Shown: positions 35,328 through 42,398 of the stretch, in pieces
How positions within the stretch are numbered: the stretch's first letter is position 1
Layout of the letters: the number at the start of each line of letters is the position of its first letter
Assembly: GCA_963663615.1 (NCBI GenBank)
Contig: OY760517.1
Span: 496,001 to 560,000 of the forward strand
Direction of reading: 5' to 3'
Origin: G963663615 sp963663615
GTDB lineage: Bacteria; Bacteroidota; Ignavibacteria; Ignavibacteriales; Melioribacteraceae
DNA: 64,000 nucleotides
Translations under genes and position numbers: made by a program
The notes under the pieces: model-generated
What the model saw: the letters and a program-made list of their open reading frames with translations, nothing else
Databases searched by the model: none
What the model was told of the DNA's origin: nothing

Positions 35328-35971
35328 AAAAGGTAGCTTTATTCTTTTTATTAACTGCAGGCTTGTTATCCGCTCAGGTTGATCTTTCTGCTGGTATGGG
35401 TATAAGTTTTATAAATACATCATCGCTAACTGATTATATAAATTATGCGTTTGCGGATTCTGATAACAAAATGGCGGATTTTACAAGTGCTGTTGAGTTT
35501 TCTGGTGAAGCTGATTTTGATGTTGCTCCTCGTTACCAGATTGGTTTTGAATATGCTACCCAAATTTATTCGTTTAATGTTACTTCCGGTAAGGCGGGCT
35601 TATATGATTTCTCTTATGTTGCACACCGTCCGTCAATTCTTGGATATTATATTTGGGAAGGTAAAGGGTACAAGCTTAAACTTGGTGCTGGTTTTGGACT
35701 AAGATATATTGCTGCCGAGGAGCAGGTTCGTACTTATCCTAACCCGGTTGAATATAGTGCAATGGGATTTGGTATTATTGGAAGGGGACAGGCTCATACT
35801 GCTCTTGATGAAAATGTGTTTGCTTTCCTTGAGGCTAGCCTAAATGCAGATTTTCCGGGTGAACTTTCCGATAATGATGATAATAAGATTATAAATACGT
35901 CGTTGGATGAAAATGTGAATATGAATTCCGTTTCAACTACAATTAAAGTTGGTATTTCTTATCATTTTTGA
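35324..35971 (+). CDS. Putative outer-membrane beta-barrel protein
   Basis: 215 residues with a signal peptide (MKKVALFFLLTAGLLSAQ). The mature protein alternates short amphipathic strands (DLSAGMGISFINTSSL, YQIGFEYATQIYSFNV, YKLKLGAGFGLRYIA) and ends in a typical barrel terminus (TTIKVGISYHF, with a final Phe). This suggests an eight-stranded OmpA-like barrel, though I cannot name a family. It sits between the flippase-like gene (4 bp overlap) and uppP (8 bp gap), in the envelope section of this operon. Confidence 0.65.
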   Translation: MKKVALFFLLTAGLLSAQVDLSAGMGISFINTSSLTDYINYAFADSDNKMADFTSAVEFSGEADFDVAPRYQIGFEYATQIYSFNVTSGKAGLYDFSYVAHRPSILGYYIWEGKGYKLKLGAGFGLRYIAAEEQVRTYPNPVEYSAMGFGIIGRGQAHTALDENVFAFLEASLNADFPGELSDNDDNKIINTSLDENVNMNSVSTTIKVGISYHF

Positions 35972-35979
35972 GGTGAAGC

Positions 35980-36828
35980 TTGACGCTTTTTGAATCTATT
36001 GTTTTGGGTATTATACAGGGCTTAACAGAGTTTTTGCCTATTAGCAGTACTGGGCATCTTACAGTTACAGGCAAGTTAATGGGACTTATTTCGGAAACTA
36101 ATCCGGAAAAATGGACTGCATTTATTGCAGTTGTACAAATTGGTACCTTAATAGCAGTTCTTATCTATTTTTGGAATGATTTGTGGAATATTACGATGGA
36201 TTTTCTTAAACAAAATATTGTTGAAAGAAAATCGTTTAAGGAACAATCACTTAATTCAAAACTTGGCTGGTATATAATTTTGGGTTCAATACCTGTTGTT
36301 ATTATAGGGCTTGGTTTCAAGGATTTTATTGAAGGTGCCTTTACAAAAAATTTGTATGTAATTGGTACAAGTCTTATTGTGCTTGGTTTGATTTTGGCAG
36401 TGGCAGAAAAAACAGGCAAGTTTAACAAGGGACTTGAAAAAATAAATTGGTTGAGTGCTTTATTAATAGGTATAGCCCAGTCTATGGCACTAATACCAGG
36501 TTCCTCAAGAAGCGGCACAACAATTACAATGGGATTGTTTCTTGGCTTCAAAAGAGAAACCGCAGCACGATTTTCGTTTTTGCTTAGTGTACCCGCAGTA
36601 TTAGGTAGCGGTTTGCTGGAGCTTTACGGTGCACTGGAGTATATTGATACTTCGGGGTTGGTTGATCTGGCAGTTGCAACTGTTGCAGCAGCAATAAGCG
36701 GTTATTTAACAATTGCATTCCTGCTAAATTTCCTTAAAAAGAATTCAACTTTTGTTTTTGTTTTTTACAGAGTAGTAGCCGGTGGGGCTATACTTTTGCT
36801 AATATATAATAATATTATTACGCCTTAA
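35980..36828 (+). CDS. uppP: Undecaprenyl-diphosphatase (UppP/BacA)
   Basis: 282 residues with about eight membrane segments. It recycles undecaprenyl diphosphate to the monophosphate carrier for peptidoglycan and polysaccharide synthesis. Signatures are LGIIQGLTEFLPISSTGHL near the N-terminus and LIPGSSRSGTTITMGLFLG near residue 165, with catalytic Glu, His and Arg positions present. It starts with TTG, which follows GAGGTG with normal spacing. Its position after envelope genes fits. Confidence 0.95.
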   Translation: MTLFESIVLGIIQGLTEFLPISSTGHLTVTGKLMGLISETNPEKWTAFIAVVQIGTLIAVLIYFWNDLWNITMDFLKQNIVERKSFKEQSLNSKLGWYIILGSIPVVIIGLGFKDFIEGAFTKNLYVIGTSLIVLGLILAVAEKTGKFNKGLEKINWLSALLIGIAQSMALIPGSSRSGTTITMGLFLGFKRETAARFSFLLSVPAVLGSGLLELYGALEYIDTSGLVDLAVATVAAAISGYLTIAFLLNFLKKNSTFVFVFYRVVAGGAILLLIYNNIITP

Positions 36829-36848
36829 TACCGGATTAGGAGATTAAC

Positions 36849-37403
36849 ATGAAAAAATTTATTATTTTCATTTTTGCACTTTTAATTATAACAGCATGTA
36901 GCAGTGAGGAAAAGAAGATGACAGTAGCAACAATTGATACAAACTTTGGTAAAATTGAACTGGAACTATGGTCGGAGTATGCTCCAAAGGCAGTTGAAAA
37001 CTTTGTAACACATTCAAAAAACGGTTATTATAATGGTGTTACTTTTCACCGTGTAGTTAAAAACTTTGTTATTCAGGGTGGCGATCCGCAGGGTACAGGT
37101 ATGGGCGGACAGAGTATTTGGGGTAAAGTTTTTGAAAACGAAATTCACCCAAAAGCCAAACATGACGCACCTGGTATTTTGGCAATGGCTAATGCGGGTC
37201 CTAATACAAATGGCAGTCAGTTTTACATTACATTACGTCCTTTACCAAACCTTGACGGTGGATATACTGTATTTGGTAAAGTAATAAACGGAATGGATGT
37301 AGTTAATGCTATTGGTGAAACACCGGTTGGCAGAATGGACAAACCTGTTGAAGATGTAGTGATGAAAACAATCACTATTGAAGAAAGAACCGTAGAAGAA
37401 TAA
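36849..37403 (+). CDS. Cyclophilin-type peptidyl-prolyl isomerase, lipoprotein
   Basis: 184 residues. The N-terminus KFIIFIFALLIITAC is a lipoprotein signal with Cys near residue 17. The mature cyclophilin domain has FHRVVKNFVIQGGDPQGTG, GILAMANAGPNTNGSQFYIT and a typical short C-terminus. It catalyses proline cis-trans isomerisation of exported proteins, probably at the periplasmic face of a membrane. Ribosome site AGGAG lies before the ATG. Confidence 0.92.
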   Translation: MKKFIIFIFALLIITACSSEEKKMTVATIDTNFGKIELELWSEYAPKAVENFVTHSKNGYYNGVTFHRVVKNFVIQGGDPQGTGMGGQSIWGKVFENEIHPKAKHDAPGILAMANAGPNTNGSQFYITLRPLPNLDGGYTVFGKVINGMDVVNAIGETPVGRMDKPVEDVVMKTITIEERTVEE

Positions 37404-37410
37404 ACTGAAT

Positions 37411-38427
37411 ATGGCACCTACTGCAAAAGTAAAAGTACCCGGAATACGGGAAATTGGAAGGTTTACCAAACCCGAAACTTTGCTGCCGGTATATTACTTT
37501 TTTGGTGAAGATACTCATACAATTGATAGTGCTGTAAATCTCCTTGCTGATGTTATCAAACCTTTACTGGTTTCGGAGTTCGACAAGGAGGTTTTTTCGG
37601 CAGATAAATCTACCGATATAAATACAATTCTTGATGCTGCCTCTGCATTTCCCTTTGGTTCCGGTAAAAAGCTTATTGTTGTAAAAAACATTGAGCTTGT
37701 AAAGGATATAAAACCACTTGCCGGTTATGCTGAAAATCCGCCCGATTTTACAATTCTTGTTGTAACCCAATATAAAAAGCAGGACAAGTTTTCAGCCGAA
37801 CCATATAAATCCCTGCTAAAGAATAACTTTATGTTTGAAGCCCGTTTTCTCAAGGGTGCTGAATTGGCTGAATGGCTGGTACGCAGGGCTGAAACCGATG
37901 GTTATGTGCTTAACCATGATGATTCTCTTGCCTTGATAGATATTTCGGGTGAGGAAAAAGGTTTCCTTGAAATGCAGCTGCAAAAAATTTATAACTATAT
38001 CGGCTCCAGGAAAGAAATTACATTTGAAGATATTAAATTCGTTTCCTCTTCTGGCAAACAGTATTCAATATTCGATCTTTACGATGCAATAGCCAAGGTA
38101 GATAAATCGAAAACAATGGAAGCCGGATATGTGTTGCTGGAAAATGGTACCGAAATTACTTCAATTATTGCCGGTATAACACGGTATATAACTACAGTTG
38201 CTCATGCAACCGAGCTTAAGGGTAAAATGAATGAAGGACAGGCTGCCCGCGAAATTGAAGTAGCATTCAGATTTTACAGATCAGCACTTAACGCAAGGTA
38301 TTTTTTCCACAAGCCAAATTTGCATAAAGCAGCCCAGGCATTAATGAATGCTGATACCATGGTAAAGACTACACAGGCTGATCCAAGAACAATATTTACT
38401 ATTTTAATAACAGAAATGTTCGCTTAA
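37411..38427 (+). CDS. holA: DNA polymerase III delta subunit
   Basis: 338 residues. The N-terminal domain contains LPVYYFFGEDTHTIDSAV, where a degenerate P-loop is expected, and FPFGSGKKLIVVKNIE. The middle LAEWLVRRAETDGY and the C-terminal helical collar (FRFYRSALNARYFFHKPNLHKAAQAL) fit HolA. The subunit opens the sliding clamp within the clamp loader. It starts 8 bases after the cyclophilin stop. Confidence 0.88.
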   Translation: MAPTAKVKVPGIREIGRFTKPETLLPVYYFFGEDTHTIDSAVNLLADVIKPLLVSEFDKEVFSADKSTDINTILDAASAFPFGSGKKLIVVKNIELVKDIKPLAGYAENPPDFTILVVTQYKKQDKFSAEPYKSLLKNNFMFEARFLKGAELAEWLVRRAETDGYVLNHDDSLALIDISGEEKGFLEMQLQKIYNYIGSRKEITFEDIKFVSSSGKQYSIFDLYDAIAKVDKSKTMEAGYVLLENGTEITSIIAGITRYITTVAHATELKGKMNEGQAAREIEVAFRFYRSALNARYFFHKPNLHKAAQALMNADTMVKTTQADPRTIFTILITEMFA

Positions 38428-38506
38428 CAGGTTTTTAAATAGAATATTTTCTAAATTATTGTTTAAAAATTGAAACAATCCTTTCATTAGAAAAGTATAA
38501 AAGACG

Positions 38507-39088
38507 TTGAAAAAATATTCGGAATTTACTGACGAAGAATTAATTAAAGAGTTTCAGGACAATAATACCATTGAAGCATACGAAGCTCTGGTAAAGCGGT
38601 ACAAGGATCCGCTAACAAATTTTGTTTACAGGTTTGTTGGCGATAAGGATGTGTGTACCGATATTGTTCAGGACACAATGATTAAATTCTATCTGAATAA
38701 GGATTCTTACAAATCCTTTGCAAAGTTCTCAACATGGATTTATACCATTGCGGGCAACTTGGCAAAAAATGAGCTTAAGCGAAGACGCAGAAGAACCATC
38801 CTTTCGCTGAGTGGTGATGATGAAGATAAAGTTATTCAGATAGAAGATAAAGCTTTTGTTATGCCGGACAGGTCTGCTGATAATTCAATTAAAAGCGGAT
38901 TGATACAAAAGGCAATGATGAAAGTAAAGGAAGTTTACAGGGAAGTGGTTATTTTAAGAGATGTTCAAAACCTTTCCTATGAAGAAATAGCAGAAATAAC
39001 AGGACTTTCGATTGGTACAGTAAAGTCACGAATTAATAGAGGTAGAACTCAATTACAAAAGTTATTGTCAAACATTTATCAAGAGTAA
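38507..39088 (+). CDS. ECF-type RNA polymerase sigma factor
   Basis: 193 residues. Region 2 contains EALVKRYKDPLTNFVYRFVGD, CTDIVQDTMIKFY and FSTWIYTIAGNLAKNELKRR; region 4 contains VYREVVILRDVQNLSYEEIAEITGLSIGTVKSRINRGR. It directs RNA polymerase to a small regulon. It starts with TTG at 38507 with no good ribosome site, so it may be translated weakly. The next gene, 6 bp downstream, encodes a membrane protein that is the likely anti-sigma partner. Confidence 0.92.
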   Translation: MKKYSEFTDEELIKEFQDNNTIEAYEALVKRYKDPLTNFVYRFVGDKDVCTDIVQDTMIKFYLNKDSYKSFAKFSTWIYTIAGNLAKNELKRRRRRTILSLSGDDEDKVIQIEDKAFVMPDRSADNSIKSGLIQKAMMKVKEVYREVVILRDVQNLSYEEIAEITGLSIGTVKSRINRGRTQLQKLLSNIYQE

Positions 39089-39093
39089 CACAT

Positions 39094-39774
39094 ATGGAAG
39101 AAGATTTATACAATAATATAGAAGAAAATAATCCGGTTCGTAAGGTTTTAAGGCAAATGCCCGAGCTTAATGCTCCCGATAATTTTGAATATAACCTGAT
39201 GGTTAAAATTCAGAATAAACAATTTGAACCGAATATTTCTGAAAGTAGAACCCATTGGTTCTCATTTGCAGCCATACCGGCATCTGTTGTTGCCATTACT
39301 GCTGTAATTGCGTTTTTTGTTACTACTGGTGTGCAGCAGGATGAAGATATGCTGATACTTGACCCAATGGAGGCACATGTTATTGCTGATAATAACAGCA
39401 CTGATGCCGAACGACAGGTTTATGAAAACGAAACTGTACATTATCGTACTTTCGATTTTAATAAAAATGAAGTAGTAACTGATTCGGTTGAAGTAACAAA
39501 TAGCTATAAACTTGTTATTAACGATAACGATGTAATCTCTAAAGTGAAAATTCAAACTCCATTTGATGACAGGCAATCTGTTAGTGTTGATAGTTATCTT
39601 TCAGGCGACAAAGCTGCAAAAGGTACTATTCCAGCCCGTTTAGTTAGGGGTGGTCAACCGGCAGGATTTAATTTTGATGGCTTCTTTTTCCGCCAAAACG
39701 ATAATCGACTTAAGGAGTTAAAGGCAAGGATGGATTCCATTTTTAGATATGGCAAGGAAAGACCTGTTAATTAA
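39094..39774 (+). CDS. Membrane-anchored probable anti-sigma partner of the ECF factor
   Basis: 226 residues. A short acidic N-terminal part (EDLYNNIEENNPVRKVLRQMPELNAPDNF) lies in the cytoplasm, followed by one membrane helix at about residues 52-75 and an extracytoplasmic tail of about 150 residues. Position 6 bp after the ECF gene and this topology suggest an anti-sigma factor or regulator of it. The zinc-binding HxxxCxxC motif of the common ZAS anti-sigma domain is absent, so the assignment rests on context. The C-terminal tail has no recognised domain. Confidence 0.55.
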   Translation: MEEDLYNNIEENNPVRKVLRQMPELNAPDNFEYNLMVKIQNKQFEPNISESRTHWFSFAAIPASVVAITAVIAFFVTTGVQQDEDMLILDPMEAHVIADNNSTDAERQVYENETVHYRTFDFNKNEVVTDSVEVTNSYKLVINDNDVISKVKIQTPFDDRQSVSVDSYLSGDKAAKGTIPARLVRGGQPAGFNFDGFFFRQNDNRLKELKARMDSIFRYGKERPVN

Positions 39775-39776
39775 TG

Positions 39777-39807
39777 TTGTTTTACGGTTCTAATTTTATT
39801 ATATTTA
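39777..39807 (+). promoter_or_regulatory. Candidate -33/-7 promoter of rpmE
   Basis: TTG at 39777-39779, a 20-bp spacer, then TATATTTA at 39800-39807, one mismatch from TAnnTTTG. The box ends 30 bp before the rpmE start at 39838, matching other candidates. Confidence 0.4.
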
Positions 39808-39837
39808 TTGGCTCATAAAATTGAAGGAATGCAAATT

Positions 39838-40050
39838 ATGAAAAAAGGTATTCATCCGGCATATAATAAGTGTACAGTAACTTGCGTTTGTGGCAATACG
39901 TTCGAAACGAGATCAGTTGTTCCTTCGATAAAACTGGAAATCTGCTCAGAATGTCATCCGTTCTTTACTGGAAAACAGAAACTGGTTGACTCAACCGGTC
40001 GCGTAGAAAGATTTAAGAAAAAATATGCTCGTGCTAAAGCCGCTAAATAA
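39838..40050 (+). CDS. rpmE: 50S ribosomal protein L31 (zinc-binding form)
   Basis: 70 residues beginning MKKGIHPAYNKCTVTCVCGNTF. The cysteines CTVTCVC and CSECHPF show the zinc-binding (C+) type. The frame is open ten codons further upstream, but MKKGIHP is the family start and AAGGA lies 9 bases before this ATG. A strong terminator overlaps its last codons. Confidence 0.96.
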   Translation: MKKGIHPAYNKCTVTCVCGNTFETRSVVPSIKLEICSECHPFFTGKQKLVDSTGRVERFKKKYARAKAAK

Positions 40051-40073
40051 AGTTTGCGGCTTTTTCTTTTTTC
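40036..40073 (+). terminator. Rho-independent terminator of rpmE
   Basis: AAAGCCGC (40036-40043), a 12-base loop, GCGGCTTT (40056-40063), then TTCTTTTTTC. The left arm lies inside the last codons of rpmE. Confidence 0.8.
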
Positions 40074-40163
40074 TCCTTCCTTAATTCTCACCACTTTTGT
40101 AACTATTTATACGCAACTTTTTGTTATCTTTAGACAATTGAAATTTAATAATTAGATTATACT

Positions 40164-41549
40164 ATGTCTGAAAATAATGATAAAAATGCTTTGTCGGGTG
40201 ACGGCTCAAGATTACACCTGTATGATGGTGTTAGAGGTATTGCTGTTAAAATACTTAACAGAATTGACCGAACTGATGCATATCTCGACAAAATGCTCGA
40301 AATAGAAATTCGTAATTCCGACCTCTCAGGTCAGGACAAAGCTCTCCTTTTTGAAATTGTGCACGGTGTTATTCGCTGGTTAGGACGAATTGACTGGATA
40401 CTTAACGGCTTCTACAAGGGAAGTTTTTCCAAATGTATTCCTAATATAAAAAATGCCATGCGTGTTGCACTTTACCAAATTATGTTCCTCGATAAGGTGC
40501 CCGATTATGCTGCGGTTAACGAAGCCGTTAATTTTGTTAAAAAGTTGCAGGGCGATAAACCTGCTGGTTTAACAAATGCTGTACTTCGTAACATTATACG
40601 TAGTAAAAATGGTATCCGTTACCCCGATCCCGAAGAGGAAACAGTTGGGTATCTTAGTGCATATTACTCACATCCAAGCTGGCTTGTTAAAAGATGGCTT
40701 AGTTTGTTTGGGCAGGATTTTACGGAACAACTACTTATCTCAAATAATCAGCGTCCCGAACATACAATACGCATTAACAGGCTAAAAACCAATATTGATG
40801 AAATGATTAAACTGCTTGGTACTGTTAACCTTACTCATGTGCAGGGTGCTTACATTCCCGAGTTTTTTAAGCTTAACTCAATTACCAATATTACCGACTG
40901 GGATTATTTCCAGAAAGGTTATTTTACATTACAGGATGAAAGCACTGGGTTACCTTGTCGCTTGCTGGACCCCAAGCCTGGTATGAGGGTTCTGGATATG
41001 TGTGCGGCACCCGGTGGCAAAACTGCTTATCTCGCTGACCTGATGAATAACGAAGGCGAAATTGTAGCACTTGATCGTTATGAAAGTCGACTTAAAATTC
41101 TTGCTGCTAATTTGGGCAGACTTGGTGTATCCAATGTTAATGCTATTGCTGTTGATGCAAATGAATATTCCGATGGTGAGTTTGATCGCGTGCTGATTGA
41201 TGTGCCTTGCACCGGACTTGGTACACTTACAAAAAAGCCGGATATTAAATGGAAGCGTGACTGGGGAGATATTAGAAGGCTTAATAAAATACAGGCTGAA
41301 TTGCTGGAAACCGGTTCCAAATTTTGCAAGGTTGGTGGTTATGTGGTTTATAGTACATGTACTATTGAACCTGAAGAAAACTATAACATTGTTTCGGCTT
41401 TTGTTGAAGCACATGATAATTTTGAACTGGTAAGACCAGGTGATGGAGTGCACCCGGCTGTAATTGATAAGAACGGTTGTGTACAGACTTATCCAAACGT
41501 ACATAAAATTGATGGTTCGTTTTCTGCTAAAATAAGAAGGATTAAATAA
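40164..41549 (+). CDS. rsmB: 16S rRNA (cytosine-967-C5)-methyltransferase RsmB
   Basis: 461 residues. The N-terminal NusB-like domain (about 15-155; VRGIAVKILNRIDRTDAYLDKML) is followed by a methyltransferase domain with MCAAPGGKTAYLADLM (SAM binding), IDVPCTGLGTLTKKPDIKW and YSTCTIEPEEN, the last two carrying the two catalytic cysteines of m5C enzymes. The SAM-dependent reaction modifies C967 of 16S rRNA. Start ATG at 40164; TATCTTTA (40125-40132), one mismatch from the -7 box, lies 31 bp upstream. Confidence 0.92.
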   Translation: MSENNDKNALSGDGSRLHLYDGVRGIAVKILNRIDRTDAYLDKMLEIEIRNSDLSGQDKALLFEIVHGVIRWLGRIDWILNGFYKGSFSKCIPNIKNAMRVALYQIMFLDKVPDYAAVNEAVNFVKKLQGDKPAGLTNAVLRNIIRSKNGIRYPDPEEETVGYLSAYYSHPSWLVKRWLSLFGQDFTEQLLISNNQRPEHTIRINRLKTNIDEMIKLLGTVNLTHVQGAYIPEFFKLNSITNITDWDYFQKGYFTLQDESTGLPCRLLDPKPGMRVLDMCAAPGGKTAYLADLMNNEGEIVALDRYESRLKILAANLGRLGVSNVNAIAVDANEYSDGEFDRVLIDVPCTGLGTLTKKPDIKWKRDWGDIRRLNKIQAELLETGSKFCKVGGYVVYSTCTIEPEENYNIVSAFVEAHDNFELVRPGDGVHPAVIDKNGCVQTYPNVHKIDGSFSAKIRRIK

Positions 41550-41562
41550 CAGGTAGGTTTTT

Positions 41563-42384
41563 ATGCAAAATGAAGCTTTTCTTGAAATTGCAAAGGAATT
41601 GAAAAGTGCAAGGGAAAACAAAGGAGTTGAAATTTCCCAAATTTCAAATAAAACCCGGATTGATGCAAAATATCTGAAGCTGATGGAAGAAGGTGATTTT
41701 GACTACATGCCCGATGTTTACATGAAAGCTTTCGTTAAGGAATTTGCCGATTCCCTTGGTCTTGACGGTGCAGAAATGGTAAATAAATACAAAGCCGCAA
41801 AGTTTGGTAGAGTTGAACAATCGGCTGATGATGACTTGGTTAGCACTAAAACTGATGAACCTGTTCGCGAATTTGGCTCGGGTGAAGGTGAAAATACTGT
41901 TCCTGGTGAAGTTAGCAAGAATAACAATCAGCTTGTTTACCTTGCAGTAGCATTCCTCTTTATTATAACAGTTGTGATAGTTTATTTTGCTGTTATTAAA
42001 GATGGCTCAACAGAGTTTTACAAGGAAAACACATCAAGTAAACAACAGGAAACACCTGCAGAAAAACGTTTTGTTGAAAAAAAGCCGGAACTAAAACCAG
42101 ATAGTAAACCTGCTGCAGTTGATCCTTCCGAAGGACCATTAAAAGTAAGAGTTGAAACCTCTGATACCCTTTGGTTACGTGTTAAGCTGGATGATCAGCA
42201 GACAAATGAGTATATGATGTATCCTAATACTTCGAAAAATTTTGATGCCTTATCCGAGTTCAGGTTTGTTGTTGGTAATTCCTCGGCAGTAAAATTCTTT
42301 CTCAATGGTAATCAGTTACAATTTTCCGGGAACAAGGGTACGGTTAAAAACGTAATAATTGATAAGAATGGTATTAGAAAATAA
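41563..42384 (+). CDS. RodZ-like protein: HTH domain, membrane helix, beta domain
   Basis: 273 residues. An N-terminal helix-turn-helix of the HTH_25 type (LKSARENKGVEISQISNKTRIDAKYLKLMEE) lies in the cytoplasm, followed by one membrane helix at about residues 125-147, a Pro/Lys linker, and a C-terminal beta domain (SDTLWLRVKLDDQQTNEYM...) like the RodZ C-terminal domain. RodZ links the MreB cytoskeleton to cell-wall synthesis and sets rod shape. It lies between rsmB and ligA with gaps of only 13-14 bp. Confidence 0.85.
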   Translation: MQNEAFLEIAKELKSARENKGVEISQISNKTRIDAKYLKLMEEGDFDYMPDVYMKAFVKEFADSLGLDGAEMVNKYKAAKFGRVEQSADDDLVSTKTDEPVREFGSGEGENTVPGEVSKNNNQLVYLAVAFLFIITVVIVYFAVIKDGSTEFYKENTSSKQQETPAEKRFVEKKPELKPDSKPAAVDPSEGPLKVRVETSDTLWLRVKLDDQQTNEYMMYPNTSKNFDALSEFRFVVGNSSAVKFFLNGNQLQFSGNKGTVKNVIIDKNGIRK

Positions 42385-42398
42385 CTGATTGGTTACGT

